Positions 1 to 9,300 are shown, counted from the stretch's first letter. The stretch: 64,000 nucleotides of DNA from Streptomyces europaeiscabiei (GCF_036346855.1 NZ_CP107841.1:8064001-8128000); one strand, 5' to 3'. Program-made: numbers and translations. Notes: generated from the sequence alone by a model not told the origin.

Positions 1-166
1 GCTGATGCTCAACCTGCCCACGGAGACCTGGCTCCGCTTCGCCGGCTGGATGTTCCTCGGCTTCCTCGTCTACTTCGTCTACGGCCGCTCGCACAGCCGC
101 CTCGGCCGTCAGGAGGAGACCGGGCCGGGTGGGGCCCTCAAGCCTCCGGGACGCGGCAGCGAGTAG
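1..166 (+). CDS. C-terminal end of an APC-superfamily amino acid permease (partial)
   Basis: Only the last 54 codons are inside the window, read from base 2 to the TAG at 164-166. The fragment holds one hydrophobic segment (WMFLGFLVYFVYG) followed by a basic stretch (RSHSRLGR) and a soluble tail, which is how cationic amino acid transporters of the APC superfamily usually end. I infer an inner-membrane amino acid permease; substrate and start lie outside the window. Another multi-pass transporter with a similar last helix cannot be excluded. Confidence 0.55.
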   Translation, partial: LMLNLPTETWLRFAGWMFLGFLVYFVYGRSHSRLGRQEETGPGGALKPPGRGSE

Positions 167-283
167 CCGCCGCCCCGCGACCGACCCGCCCCTCCGGCCC
201 CGCACGTCCCGCGTCCGCGGACTGCGGGGCCGGAGCGCGCACCAGGGGTGCACCTTTGCCCCGCAGGGTGGGTCGAGGATCCT

Positions 284-658
284 TCAGGACGCGCCGCGAA
301 CCGTTCGGGGCCCGGCTACCTCGGCACCCAACTCGCCGACCCTGCGCCGCAGTTCGCGGTCGGCGGTGACCACCAGGCAGGGGCGGTCATGGGCCTCTGC
401 GGCGACGAGTTCCACGATGCGGTCGTCGCCGCTGCGGGGGGCCGCCTCGACCCGCACGCCCGGTACCGGTGCCACGCCGCGGGCGGCGCCCTCGACGACC
501 ATCACGAGTTCGACGGGCTCGTCCCGGCCGGGGACCCCGTCCCGGGCGAGCCGGTCGCGCAGGCGTTCCGCGGCGCCGCGTCGATCGCGCCACCAGCCGT
601 CGGGCACGGAGCCGATGACGTTGGCGGCGTCGACGATCACGAGCAGGGGGTCGTCCAT
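284..658 (-). CDS. NYN/PIN-like domain protein (putative RNA nuclease)
   Basis: A 124-residue protein with the layout of a minimal NYN (YacP/PIN-like) fold. It opens with LLVIVDAANVIG, where the Asp is expected to be the first metal ligand. It has acidic GDDRIVE in the middle and VVTADRELRRRV near the end, the usual places for the other catalytic acids. It consists of the domain alone, with no partner domain. NYN proteins are metal-dependent nucleases often acting on RNA; the target is unknown. The overlapping plus-strand frames are arginine/proline-rich and look like shadows. Confidence 0.75.
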   Translation of the reverse strand: MDDPLLVIVDAANVIGSVPDGWWRDRRGAAERLRDRLARDGVPGRDEPVELVMVVEGAARGVAPVPGVRVEAAPRSGDDRIVELVAAEAHDRPCLVVTADRELRRRVGELGAEVAGPRTVRGAS

Positions 659-805
659 GGGGCCAGGGTCGCATGCCGGGCGGCCTACACCATGTGAGTG
701 AAACGTTCATCCTATGATGGGGGGTCGCTCGGCCGTCCGCGTTCCCGTGCGAGAAGGCGGCGCCGGGGTGCCGCGCCGAGCGTCATGGAAGGGGCAGGTC
801 TCGTC

Positions 806-1927
806 ATGCGGACCAGATCCGGGCGCGCCGCTGCACAGGGTGCGACGGCCGACACCTCGACGAACGGCGGGGGCGAGCGGCTCAGGGCCGAGGCCACCCT
901 TGCCGGTTCCTGGCTCGTCCTCGGCAAGGACGGCAGGCTCACCGCGTACGCCCGCGCGCGGACGGGCCTGCTGCGCTGGACGCAGGAGAAGCCCGGCGGC
1001 CCGCGGTGGACCGGTCCGGAGCTCTTCCCCGTGTCCGGTCTGACCGACCTCCACATCGTGCAGGGCGCGAACACCTACGTGCACTTCCTCGGCCGCCGCG
1101 AGGTCGTGAAGGCCGACGGTCCGCCCGCCGTGGACGTCGTGCACGCCATCCAGTACCAGACGGGCCGGCCCGTCACCGAGTGGCGTTCGCTGGGCAATCC
1201 GCACAAGGACCGGGCGAAGGCCGCGCGCTTCGGGACACCGACCGGGGGAGTGAGCGCCGACGGCAGTGTCCACGTCCTCGCGCGCAACGCGGGCGGCGGC
1301 GTCATGCTGCGCCGTGAGCTGACCGGCGGCAAGTGGAGTCCGTGGACCGATCTCAAGGGCAGCGGGGTGCAGGACCCGGTGACCGTGGTCGCGTACTCCT
1401 CCGGGCGGGTCGAGGCGATGGCCGGCGGCCGGGACGTCATCATGCGCTGGACGCAGGAGAAGCCCGGCGGCGACTTCGGCCAGGCGCCCACCATCCCGCT
1501 CGCGGTGGCCCGCGGCAGTGCGGTGGGCCTGGAGACCGGGCCCGACCGGGCCACGTACTACTGGACCGACCCGGCGACCGGAGGCATCGTCGCCCATCGC
1601 CCCGGAGGCCGGGTGATCCCGCTGGGCGGGGCACCGGCCGAGGACCCGGTCGCCGTGCTGCGGGCGCCGCTCGACGGGCACGACTGCACGGTGCTGGCCC
1701 ATCGCGACGTCGAGGGGCAGGTCGTGCTCGCTGCGTGCGGTACGGAGAACGAGCAGGCCGGGGTGTGGTGGTCGCCGACGGGCGAACGTTGCGTGGGGGC
1801 GCCGGCGTTGGCGCGGGACGCGTACGGGCGGGTGGTGCTCGGGGCGGTCGGGGCCGATGGCGCGCTGCGGACGGCCCGGCAGAACGATGAGGCCGGCTTG
1901 GCCCTGGCGCCGTTCGTACGTGTCTGA
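806..1927 (+). CDS. Propeller/lectin-like repeat protein of unknown function
   Basis: The frame is open from 698, but I place the start at the ATG at 806, preceded by a strong purine-rich SD (GGAAGGGG, 787-794); this gives 373 residues. The protein has repeated blade-like units: LRWTQEKPGG occurs at about residue 60 and MRWTQEKPGG at about residue 212, each followed by an aromatic- and glycine-rich strand pattern. This resembles PLL-type or tachylectin-like beta-propellers. No signal peptide or catalytic motif is evident. A carbohydrate-binding or scaffold role is inference only. Confidence 0.6.
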   Translation: MRTRSGRAAAQGATADTSTNGGGERLRAEATLAGSWLVLGKDGRLTAYARARTGLLRWTQEKPGGPRWTGPELFPVSGLTDLHIVQGANTYVHFLGRREVVKADGPPAVDVVHAIQYQTGRPVTEWRSLGNPHKDRAKAARFGTPTGGVSADGSVHVLARNAGGGVMLRRELTGGKWSPWTDLKGSGVQDPVTVVAYSSGRVEAMAGGRDVIMRWTQEKPGGDFGQAPTIPLAVARGSAVGLETGPDRATYYWTDPATGGIVAHRPGGRVIPLGGAPAEDPVAVLRAPLDGHDCTVLAHRDVEGQVVLAACGTENEQAGVWWSPTGERCVGAPALARDAYGRVVLGAVGADGALRTARQNDEAGLALAPFVRV

Positions 1928-2060
1928 CGGCGGGGGCTTTCGGGTGCGATCAGGCTCGTACGGACCGCCTGCGCGTCCGCTGCTTCAGGCGGCCTCGCGG
2001 GTGCGGGTGGTACGTGGCTGGTCGCCCGGTTCCCCGCGCCCCTGACAGTGGCGCGGGGCC

Positions 2061-2174
2061 GGTCTTGTCGTACGCGACCGGGAGCATGATCGTGTCCATG
2101 GCGGCGGGGGCGACGCCGTTCGTGCTGCGGGTGAAGTCGGACAGCGCGGTGAGGGAGTCGAGTGCGGAGCGGAC
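2061..2174 (-). pseudogene. Coding-like fragment, family not recognised
   Basis: Read on the minus strand from 2174, 38 consecutive codons are open with G or C at all but one third position. They encode a plausible peptide (ending MDTIMLPVAYDKTG), while the other two frames lack this bias. There is no start codon, and upstream another frame looks coding (LKEAADAE), suggesting a frameshift. Downstream it runs into the dispersed repeat element. I read it as the remnant of a lost gene and do not recognise the family. Confidence 0.35.
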
Positions 2175-2220
2175 TCCGCGTCTGCCGCCTCCTTGAGGAC
2201 TCTCCGGGCGGACAGGAGCA

Positions 2221-2250
2221 GAGGGCCCCCGCCCGAAAGCGGAGGCCCTC
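2221..2250 (-). terminator. Hairpin terminator after fadB
   Basis: Inverted repeat GAGGGCC / GGCCCTC (2221-2227 and 2244-2250) with further partial pairing in the loop, about 18 bp past the fadB stop codon. No clear T tract, as is usual in this genus. Confidence 0.7.
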
Positions 2251-2268
2251 CTGATACCCGTACGACCG

Positions 2269-4395
2269 TTACGCGGGGACCGAAGCCACCCCGGCCTCCA
2301 GGAACTTCTTGCCGTTCACCCGCTCACTGACGCCCTCACGGTCCAGGTACGGCGTGATGCCGCCCAGGTGGAAGGGCCAGCCGGCGCCGGTGATCAGGCA
2401 GAGGTCGATGTCCTGCGCCTCGGCGACGACACCCTCGTCGAGCATGAGCCCGATCTCCTGGGCGACGGCGTCGAGGACACGGGCCCGCACCTGCTCCTCG
2501 GACAGGACGACGTCGCCCTGCTTGAGCAGCGCGGCGACCTCGGGGTCCAGCTCCGGCTTGCCGGAGTCGTAGACGTAGAAGCCGCGCTTGCCGGCCTTGA
2601 CGACCGCGGCGAGGTTCGGGGACACCGTGAAGCGGTCCGGGAAGGCCCGGTTGAGGGTCTCCGAGACATGCAGACCGATGGCCGGGCCGACCAGCTCCAG
2701 GAGCACCAGCGGCGACATCGGCAGACCCAGCGGCTCGACCGCCTTCTCGGCGACCTCGACCGGCGTGCCCTCGTCGATGACGTTCTGGATCTCGCCCATG
2801 AAGCGGGTGAGGATGCGGTTCACGACGAACGCCGGGGCGTCCTTCACCAGCACCGCGGTCTTCTTCAGCTTCTTGGCGACACCGAAGGCCGTGGCAAGGG
2901 AGGCGTCGTCGGTCGCCTCGCCCCGGACGATCTCCAGCAGCGGCAGGATCGCGACCGGGTTGAAGAAGTGGAAGCCGACGACCCGCTCGGGGTTCTTCAG
3001 CTTCGACGCCATCTCGGTCACCGACAGCGAGGAGGTGTTGGTGGCGAGGATCGCGTGCGCCGGGGCGACCGCCTCGACCTCCGCGAACACCTGCTGCTTG
3101 ACGCCGATCTCCTCGAACACGGCCTCGATGATGAAGTCCGCGTCCGCGAAGCCCTCGGCCTTGTCCAGGACACCGGTGACCAGGGCCTTGAGGCGGTTGG
3201 CCTTGTCCTGGTTGATACGGCCCTTGAGCAGCAGCTTGTCGATCTCGGCGTGGACGTAGCCCACACCCTTGTCGACGCGCTCCTGGTCGATGTCGGTCAG
3301 TACGACCGGCACCTCCAGGCGGCGCAGGAAGAGCAGTGCGAGCTGGGAGGCCATCAGACCGGCGCCGACGACACCGACCTTGGTGACCGGACGGGCCAGC
3401 GACTTGTCCGGGGCGCCGGCGGGGCGCTTGCCGCGCTTCTGCACCAGGTTGAAGGCGTAGATGCCGGAGCGCAGCTCGCCACCCATGATCAGGTCGGCGA
3501 GGGCGACGTCCTCGGCGTCGAAGCCCTGCTGGAGGTCGCCGTTCTTCGCGGCCTCGATGATGTCCAGCGCGCGGTAGGCGGCCGGGGCCGCCCCGTGCAC
3601 CTTGCTGTCCGCGATGAACCGGCCCTTGGCGACGGCCTGGTCCCAGGCCTCACCGCGGTCGATGACGGGACGCTCGACCGTGACGTCGCCCTTGAGGACG
3701 TTCGCCGTCCAGATCAGCGACTGCTCCAGGAAGTCGGCGCCCTCGAAGATCGCGTCCGCGATGCCGAGGTCGAAGACCTGCTGGCCCTTGAGCTGCTTGT
3801 TCTGGTTGAGGCTGTTCTCGATGATCACCGAGACGGCCTTGTCGGCGCCGATCAGGTTCGGCAGCAGCGCACAGCCGCCCCAGCCCGGGACCAGCCCGAG
3901 GAAGACCTCGGGGAGGGAGAACGCCGGGATGGCCTTGGAGACGGTCCGGTACGCGCAGTGCAGACCGACCTCGACGCCACCGCCCATCGCGGCACCGTTG
4001 TAGTACGCGAAGGTCGGGACGGCGAGCGCGGACAGCCGCTTGAAGACCTCGTGGCCGCCCTTGCCGATGGCGAGCGCGTCGTCGTGGTTCTTCAGCAGCT
4101 CGACGCCCTTGAGGTCGGCGCCGACCGCGAAGATGAACGGCTTGCCGGTGACACCGACACCGACGATCTCGCCGGCCGAGGCCTCCTTCTCGACCTGGTC
4201 GAGGGCGGTGCTCAGGTTCGCCAGCGACGCCGGGCCGAAGGTGGTCGGCTTGGTGTGGTCGAAACCGTTGTCCAGCGTGATGAGCGCGAAGCGCCCGGCG
4301 CCGAACGGCAGGTCGAGGTGGCGTACGTGCGCGGACGTCACGACCTCGTCGGGGAACAGCTCGGCCGCGCCCTTGAGGAGTTCGGTGGTGCTCAC
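2269..4395 (-). CDS. fadB: Fatty acid oxidation multifunctional protein (enoyl-CoA hydratase / 3-hydroxyacyl-CoA dehydrogenase)
   Basis: 708 residues. The N-terminal third is a crotonase fold (hydration of enoyl-CoA). Around residue 340 a Rossmann motif (GVVGAGLMAS) begins the NAD-dependent 3-hydroxyacyl-CoA dehydrogenase, with the HFFNPV signature further on and two C-terminal HCDH modules. The start is GTG at 4395: its bases overlap the thiolase stop as GTGA, so the pair is translationally coupled. The longer reading frame to 4467 runs back into the thiolase gene and is rejected. Works with the upstream thiolase in cytoplasmic beta-oxidation, the FadBA arrangement with the thiolase gene first. 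Confidence 0.95.
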   Translation of the reverse strand: MSTTELLKGAAELFPDEVVTSAHVRHLDLPFGAGRFALITLDNGFDHTKPTTFGPASLANLSTALDQVEKEASAGEIVGVGVTGKPFIFAVGADLKGVELLKNHDDALAIGKGGHEVFKRLSALAVPTFAYYNGAAMGGGVEVGLHCAYRTVSKAIPAFSLPEVFLGLVPGWGGCALLPNLIGADKAVSVIIENSLNQNKQLKGQQVFDLGIADAIFEGADFLEQSLIWTANVLKGDVTVERPVIDRGEAWDQAVAKGRFIADSKVHGAAPAAYRALDIIEAAKNGDLQQGFDAEDVALADLIMGGELRSGIYAFNLVQKRGKRPAGAPDKSLARPVTKVGVVGAGLMASQLALLFLRRLEVPVVLTDIDQERVDKGVGYVHAEIDKLLLKGRINQDKANRLKALVTGVLDKAEGFADADFIIEAVFEEIGVKQQVFAEVEAVAPAHAILATNTSSLSVTEMASKLKNPERVVGFHFFNPVAILPLLEIVRGEATDDASLATAFGVAKKLKKTAVLVKDAPAFVVNRILTRFMGEIQNVIDEGTPVEVAEKAVEPLGLPMSPLVLLELVGPAIGLHVSETLNRAFPDRFTVSPNLAAVVKAGKRGFYVYDSGKPELDPEVAALLKQGDVVLSEEQVRARVLDAVAQEIGLMLDEGVVAEAQDIDLCLITGAGWPFHLGGITPYLDREGVSERVNGKKFLEAGVASVPA

Positions 4396-5618
4396 TTGTC
4401 GCCTCCGGCGTCCTTGTGGTGCGGGTTCTCCCAGATGACCGTCGCGCCCATGCCGAAGCCGACGCACATGGTGGTGAGGCCGTAGCGGACCTCGGGCTGC
4501 TCCTCGAACTGACGGGCCAGCTGCGTCATGAGACGCACACCCGAGGAGGCCAGCGGGTGACCGAAGGCGATGGCGCCGCCGTACTGGTTGACGCGCGCGT
4601 CGTCGTCGGCGATGCCGTAGTGCTCCAGGAAGGCCAGCACCTGCACGGCGAAGGCCTCGTTGATCTCGAAGAGGCCGATGTCGTCGATGGACAGGCCGGC
4701 CTGGGCGAGCGCCTTCTCCGTCGCCGGGATCGGGCCGTAGCCCATGACCTCCGGCTCGACACCCGCGAAGGAGTACGAGACGAGACGCATCTTGACCGGG
4801 AGGTTGTTCTCGCGGGCGAAGTCCTCGGAGGCGATGAGCGAGGCGGTCGCGCCGTCGTTCAGCCCGGCCGCGTTACCGGCGGTGACCCGCCCGTGCACCC
4901 GGAACGGGGTCTTCAGCCCGGTCAGGTTCTCCAGGGTCGTGCCGGGGCGCATCGGCTCGTCGGCGGTGACCAGGCCCCAGCCCGTCTCGCCGGCCTCGGC
5001 GTTGGTGCGGCGGACCGAGATCGGCACCAGGTCGGCCTGGATCTTGCCGTTGGCGTACGCCTTGGCGGCCTTCTCCTGCGAGCGCACGGCGTACTCGTCG
5101 GCGCGCTGCTTGGTGATCGTCGGGTACCGGTCGTGCAGGTTCTCGGCGGTCATGCCCATGAACAGGGCGGACTCGTCGACCAGCTTCTCGCTGACGAACC
5201 GGGGGTTCGGGTCGACACCCTCACCCATCGGGTGGCGGCCCATGTGCTCGACACCACCGGCGATGGCGATGTCGTACGCGCCGAAGGCGACGGAACCGGC
5301 GACCGAGGTGACGGCGGTCAGGGCGCCGGCGCACATGCGGTCGATGGAGTAACCGGGGACCGACTGCGGCAGACCGGCGAGGATGCCCGCGGTGCGGCCG
5401 ATGGTGAGCCCCTGGTCACCGATCTGCGTGGTCGCGGCGATGGCGACCTCGTCGATCTTCGCGGGCTCCAGACCGGGGTTGCGGCGCAGCAGCTCCCGGA
5501 TCGCCTTCACGACGAGGTCGTCGGCGCGGGTCTCGTGGTAGATGCCCTTCGGGCCCGCCTTGCCGAACGGGGTGCGGACGCCGTCGACGAAGACGACATC
5601 CTTGACGGTACGAGGCAC
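4392..5618 (-). CDS. fadA: Acetyl-CoA C-acyltransferase (3-ketoacyl-CoA thiolase)
   Basis: 408 residues, normal for the family. The nucleophilic cysteine lies in DRMCAGALTAV near residue 95; the C-terminal general-base elements are GGAIAFGHPLASSG and TMCVGFGMGA. It cleaves 3-ketoacyl-CoA with CoA in the last step of beta-oxidation. The start is GTG at 5618, with a GGAGGAGAG SD a few bases upstream. It is the first gene of a two-gene operon, overlapping fadB by four bases. Two inverted repeats upstream (5668-5685 and 5692-5707) are candidate operators. Confidence 0.95.
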   Translation of the reverse strand: MPRTVKDVVFVDGVRTPFGKAGPKGIYHETRADDLVVKAIRELLRRNPGLEPAKIDEVAIAATTQIGDQGLTIGRTAGILAGLPQSVPGYSIDRMCAGALTAVTSVAGSVAFGAYDIAIAGGVEHMGRHPMGEGVDPNPRFVSEKLVDESALFMGMTAENLHDRYPTITKQRADEYAVRSQEKAAKAYANGKIQADLVPISVRRTNAEAGETGWGLVTADEPMRPGTTLENLTGLKTPFRVHGRVTAGNAAGLNDGATASLIASEDFARENNLPVKMRLVSYSFAGVEPEVMGYGPIPATEKALAQAGLSIDDIGLFEINEAFAVQVLAFLEHYGIADDDARVNQYGGAIAFGHPLASSGVRLMTQLARQFEEQPEVRYGLTTMCVGFGMGATVIWENPHHKDAGGDK

Positions 5619-5667
5619 GATGGCTCTCCTCCAGAGGTGCGGGACGGCACTGCTGCGATGCGCAACC

Positions 5668-5685
5668 GCTGAGCGGGCGCTCAGC
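5668..5685 (-). promoter_or_regulatory. Inverted repeat in the fadA leader
   Basis: Perfect 7-bp arms GCTGAGC and GCTCAGC separated by GGGC, about 50 bp upstream of the thiolase start codon. It could be an operator or a leader hairpin; no binding protein can be named. Confidence 0.4.
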
Positions 5686-5691
5686 CCCCAT

Positions 5692-5707
5692 GCTACTTAC
5701 GAGTAAC
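5692..5707 (-). promoter_or_regulatory. TetR/FadR-like operator candidate upstream of fadAB
   Basis: GCTACTTACGAGTAAC has half-sites TACT and AGTA separated by four bases, with near-symmetric flanks. It lies about 75 bp upstream of the thiolase start. Such TACT-N4-AGTA palindromes are typical of TetR-type regulators of acyl-CoA metabolism; assignment here is inference. Confidence 0.4.
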
Positions 5708-5788
5708 AGTGCTGCACACCCCTGGGGAGGGGAGCGGCGAACGTCACATGGGTTCCACGGGTTACCGCCGGTTACGTGTAGCCATCCT

Positions 5789-5833
5789 AGGGGCGCGGGG
5801 AACCGCGCGACCAGCCACGACGCACCCGCGGCC
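5789..5833 (-). repeat. Dispersed 3'-end repeat, copy B
   Basis: Reverse-orientation copy of the family found throughout the window (GGGGCGCGGGGAACCGCGCG, then CCAGCCACGACGCACCCGCG). It sits just past the stop codon of the LacI gene. Confidence 0.7.
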
Positions 5834-5844
5834 CCGTACGGCGA

Positions 5845-6894
5845 TCAGGGGGCGGGTGCGGTGGACCCCCGGGGAACCAGCACGGGCGTGGCCACCGGAT
5901 GAGAAGCCCCGTCCCCGGCGATCACATCGAACAACGTCCGGGCCACATCCGCCCCGAACCCATGCACGTCATGACTCATCGCGGACAGGGTCGGCCGAGT
6001 GAGCCGGCAGAGCTGCGAATCGTCCCAGGCCAACAACGACACGTCCTCCGGCACCCGCACCCCCATCTCCGCGGCCACCGACAACCCCGCCACCGCCATG
6101 ATGTCGTTGTCGTAGACGATCGCCGTGGGGCGGTCACCTCCCGCCCCGGTCAGCAGCGACCGCGTCGCCCGAGCCCCCGCCTCCCCGGAGAAGTCGGTCG
6201 CCACCTGCCGGGCCCCGGCCAGCCGCAGCTCCCGCGCCACCCGATCGAACGCCGCCGTCCGGATCGCCGTGTGCCCCAGCGCGGCCGCGCCCCCCACCCG
6301 CGCGATCCGCCGATGCCCGAGCGCCGCCAGATACCGCACCGCCTCCGTCACGGCGGTCATGTCGTCCGTCCACACGGACGTGAGCCCCCCGGTCAGCGAC
6401 GGATGCCCGACGGCCACCACCGGCATCCCCAGCCGCCCCACCGCGGCCACTCTCGGATCGTCCGCGCGGAAATCGACGAGGATCGACCCACTGACCTGCC
6501 GCCCCCGCCACCACGCGTCCTGGAGCCCCACCTCCTCCTCCAGGTTCCGCACCAGCCGCAGCAGCAGCGAGCAGGACCGCTCGGTCAGCACGCTCTCCAC
6601 CCCGGAGATGAACTCCATGTAGAAGGGTTCGAGCCCCAGCAGCCTCGCCGGCCGGCAGACCGCCAGCCCCACCACGTCCACCCGCTGACTCGACAGCGAC
6701 CGCGCCGCCAGATTCGGCGCCCACCCCAGCTCGCGCGCCGCCGCGAAGATCCTCTCCCGCGTGGCGTCGGCCAGCCCCGGCTTCCGGTTGAACGCGAGCG
6801 ACACCGCCCCCTTGGACACCCCGGCACGCGCGGCGACGTCCTTGATGGTCACGCGCGGGGCCGGGGGCGGGGGTGGGGTCGGTGAGGCACTCAT
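5845..6894 (-). CDS. LacI-family transcriptional regulator of the mannoside operon
   Basis: 349 residues from the ATG at 6894. A proline-rich leader of about 12 residues precedes the helix-turn-helix (VTIKDVAARAGVSKGAVSLA) and hinge helix (NLAARSLSSQ). The rest is a periplasmic-binding-protein-like sensor domain. The start overlaps the stop of the beta-mannosidase gene as ATGA, so regulator and enzyme are cotranslated. Two matching ACCGGT-centred sites in the divergent region at 9285-9368 are likely operators. I infer a repressor released by a manno-sugar. Confidence 0.88.
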   Translation of the reverse strand: MSASPTPPPPPAPRVTIKDVAARAGVSKGAVSLAFNRKPGLADATRERIFAAARELGWAPNLAARSLSSQRVDVVGLAVCRPARLLGLEPFYMEFISGVESVLTERSCSLLLRLVRNLEEEVGLQDAWWRGRQVSGSILVDFRADDPRVAAVGRLGMPVVAVGHPSLTGGLTSVWTDDMTAVTEAVRYLAALGHRRIARVGGAAALGHTAIRTAAFDRVARELRLAGARQVATDFSGEAGARATRSLLTGAGGDRPTAIVYDNDIMAVAGLSVAAEMGVRVPEDVSLLAWDDSQLCRLTRPTLSAMSHDVHGFGADVARTLFDVIAGDGASHPVATPVLVPRGSTAPAP

Positions 6895-9275
6895 CGCGCG
6901 GGCTCCACGCAGTACAGAGCCCGCCGTACGTCCTCCACGCCCGGCACGTCCTCCCACCCCCGCACCCCGATGGTCACCCGCTCACCCGGCAACAGCGTGA
7001 CCAGCCCCGTGTCCGCCCGAGCCGCCGTCCCCAGCCGGTCCGCCTGGAGCAGCAGGTCCCGCACCAGCGTCCGAGCCGACACGGTCACCGAACCCGGACC
7101 CACCTCGACGTCGAACTCCGGCTGTGGATACGGCACTTCACGATCCGGCACCGGAAAGTACACCGCCCGCAGTCCATCCCCGTCGGCCACCAGGAACTCC
7201 TTCGCCTCCACGGGTTCCACCTCATGCGGCACCCGTACCCCGGCGACCGTACGCGCGGATGCGGACACGCTCACCGTCACCTCGGCGACGACCACCCCCT
7301 GAACGGACATCCGCCGCAACCGCACGCCCGCCGGGTCCCACGCCTTCCCCGCCTGATTGACGGCGGCCAACACCAGTCCCTCGTCCCGTACTTGCAGCGT
7401 CAGCAGCCGGTCCGCGTACAGCCGCCGCAGCTCGTGGTAGAGCGGCTTCTCCCTGCCGTCCCCGTCGATCGCCGCCCAGGAGGTCACCGGCCAGCAGTCG
7501 TTGAGCTGCCAGACGATCGTGCCCGCGCACACCGGCCAGTGCGATCGCCAGTGCTCGATCCCGGCGGCGATCGCCCGCGCCTGGTTGACCTGCGTCAGAT
7601 AGTGCCAGCGGTCGAAGTCCCCCTCGGGCAGAGCGAAATGACGCGCGAGCCCCCGCGCCAGCTTCCCGTTCCCATCCTCCGCCTTCTGGTGGTGCAGCAT
7701 GCCCGGCGAGTCCGGGGCGAGAACCTCACCCGGCAGCGCCCGCCGCAAGGTCGCGTACGCGGGCGGCGCCTGCCATCCGAACTCGGCGACGAAACGGGGC
7801 ACGTTCGCCCGGTACTCCGCGTAGTCCTCCCGGTTCCACACCTCCCAGGAGTGGTGCGTGCCGTGCGCGGGGTCGTTCGGATGGCGTTCCCACGACCCCG
7901 ACCAGGGACTGCCCGCCGTGTACGGCCGCGTCGGGTCCGACTCCGCGACGACACGCGGCAGCAGCCCCAGGTAGTACCCCTCACCCCACGACTCCCCGGC
8001 GAGCCGCTCCTCCCAGCCCCAGTCCCTGAACCCCCACAGGTTCTCGTTGTTGCCGTTCCACAGCACCAGCGACGGATGCGGCATCAGCCGTACGACGTTC
8101 TCCCGCGCCTCGGCCTCCACCTCGCCCCGCAGCGGCTGTTCCTCCGGGTAGGCCGCGCACGCGAACGGGAAGTCCTGCCAGACCAGCAGCCCCAGCTCGT
8201 CGCAGACGTCGTAGAAGTCCTCGCTCTCGTAGATCCCGCCGCCCCAGATCCGTACGAGGTCGACACCTGCCTCGGCCGCCCGCGTGAGCCGCGCGCGATA
8301 CCGCCCGGGAGTGATCCGCGAGGGAAACACGTCGTCCGGGATCCAGTTCACCCCGCGCGCGAACAGCCGCTCACCGTTGACGACGAGGGTGAACCCGGTG
8401 CCGTGCTCATCGGCGCTCCGGTCCAGCTCCACGGACCGGAACCCGACCCGCCGCCGCCACAGATCGAGCACGTCGCCCTCGCTGTGCAGGGTCAACTCGA
8501 CCTGGTACAAGGGCTGTTCGCCATAACCGCGCGGCCACCACAGCTCCACGCCCGGCACTTCCAGCCGTACGACCCCGCTCGTCCCCTCGACCTCCGCGAC
8601 CGCGCCGACACCCCCCACCCGGGCCTCCAGCCGCAGCCCCGTCTCCCCGGCCGCCCGTTCCACGTCGACGAGCAGTTCCACGTGCCCGGTCGTGCCGTCG
8701 ACGGTCACCAGCGGACGTACCCGGGCGATACGAGCCGTCGACCACCTCTCCAGCCGGACGGGTCGCCAGATCCCGGCCGTCACGAGCGTCGGCCCCCAGT
8801 CCCAGCCGAAGGAGCAGGCCATCTTGCGGATGTACTGGAAGGGTTCGGGATAGGCGTTGGGCCGGTCGCCGAGCCGTTCGCGCACGGCCTCGGCCTCGGC
8901 GTACGCGGAGGCGAAGCGCACGGACAGCCGGCCGCTCATGCCGGTGATGTCGAAACGGTACGAGCGGTGCATGTTCCGTACGGAGCCGAGGAGCCGGCCG
9001 TCGAGCCGGATCTCGGCGGCCGTGTCGAGCCCGTCGAAGACCAGATCGGTCCGGTCGTGCCCGTCGGCCGCGTCGACGCCCGGCAGGTCGACCTCGTACG
9101 TCCACTCCCGGCGCCCCACCCAGGCCACCTCGGCCTCGTTCCGCCCGAGAAAGGGGTTCGGGATCAGCCCCGCCGCCAGCAGGTCGGTGTGCACGCATCC
9201 GGGCACGACGGCGGCGAGCGGGCCTTGCTCGTGCCGCAGGATCCAGCCCTCGGTGAGCGGTGTGGCCTCCAGCAT
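6891..9275 (-). CDS. Beta-mannosidase, glycoside hydrolase family 2
   Basis: 794 residues in the GH2 beta-mannosidase layout: N-terminal jelly roll, immunoglobulin-like domain, TIM barrel, C-terminal beta domains. The acid/base Glu is in VLWNGNNEN (about residue 411) and the nucleophile Glu in VAEFGWQ (about residue 498). It releases terminal beta-mannose. No signal peptide, so it should act on imported oligosaccharides. The ATG at 9275 is preferred over the GTG at 9281 because the AGGGAG SD is well spaced only for the former. It is operonic with the LacI gene and divergent from a sugar importer. Confidence 0.9.
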   Translation of the reverse strand: MLEATPLTEGWILRHEQGPLAAVVPGCVHTDLLAAGLIPNPFLGRNEAEVAWVGRREWTYEVDLPGVDAADGHDRTDLVFDGLDTAAEIRLDGRLLGSVRNMHRSYRFDITGMSGRLSVRFASAYAEAEAVRERLGDRPNAYPEPFQYIRKMACSFGWDWGPTLVTAGIWRPVRLERWSTARIARVRPLVTVDGTTGHVELLVDVERAAGETGLRLEARVGGVGAVAEVEGTSGVVRLEVPGVELWWPRGYGEQPLYQVELTLHSEGDVLDLWRRRVGFRSVELDRSADEHGTGFTLVVNGERLFARGVNWIPDDVFPSRITPGRYRARLTRAAEAGVDLVRIWGGGIYESEDFYDVCDELGLLVWQDFPFACAAYPEEQPLRGEVEAEARENVVRLMPHPSLVLWNGNNENLWGFRDWGWEERLAGESWGEGYYLGLLPRVVAESDPTRPYTAGSPWSGSWERHPNDPAHGTHHSWEVWNREDYAEYRANVPRFVAEFGWQAPPAYATLRRALPGEVLAPDSPGMLHHQKAEDGNGKLARGLARHFALPEGDFDRWHYLTQVNQARAIAAGIEHWRSHWPVCAGTIVWQLNDCWPVTSWAAIDGDGREKPLYHELRRLYADRLLTLQVRDEGLVLAAVNQAGKAWDPAGVRLRRMSVQGVVVAEVTVSVSASARTVAGVRVPHEVEPVEAKEFLVADGDGLRAVYFPVPDREVPYPQPEFDVEVGPGSVTVSARTLVRDLLLQADRLGTAARADTGLVTLLPGERVTIGVRGWEDVPGVEDVRRALYCVEPAR

Positions 9276-9284
9276 GCGCACTCC

Positions 9285-9300
9285 CTAAACCGGTCCAGTT
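9285..9300. promoter_or_regulatory. Operator-like site 1 (LacI type)
   Basis: CTAAACCGGTCCAGTT, centred on the palindrome ACCGGT, overlaps the mannosidase leader and SD. It matches site 2 at 12 of 16 positions. Confidence 0.55.

Larger units (their letters stand above)
1928..2268. other. Intergenic stretch: repeat element, coding remnant, terminator
   Basis: No intact gene. It holds one copy of the dispersed 3'-end repeat (about 2009-2062). On the minus strand a 38-codon stretch (2174 down to about 2061) has almost exclusively G/C third positions, like a gene fragment. The fadB terminator hairpin is at 2221-2250. Confidence 0.6.

Noticed and set aside
2368..4485. Long open frame opposite fadB (705 codons)
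   Set aside because: It is rich in Asp/Leu/Gly/Arg and mirrors the codon bias of fadB; no motif or SD. It is a high-GC antisense shadow.
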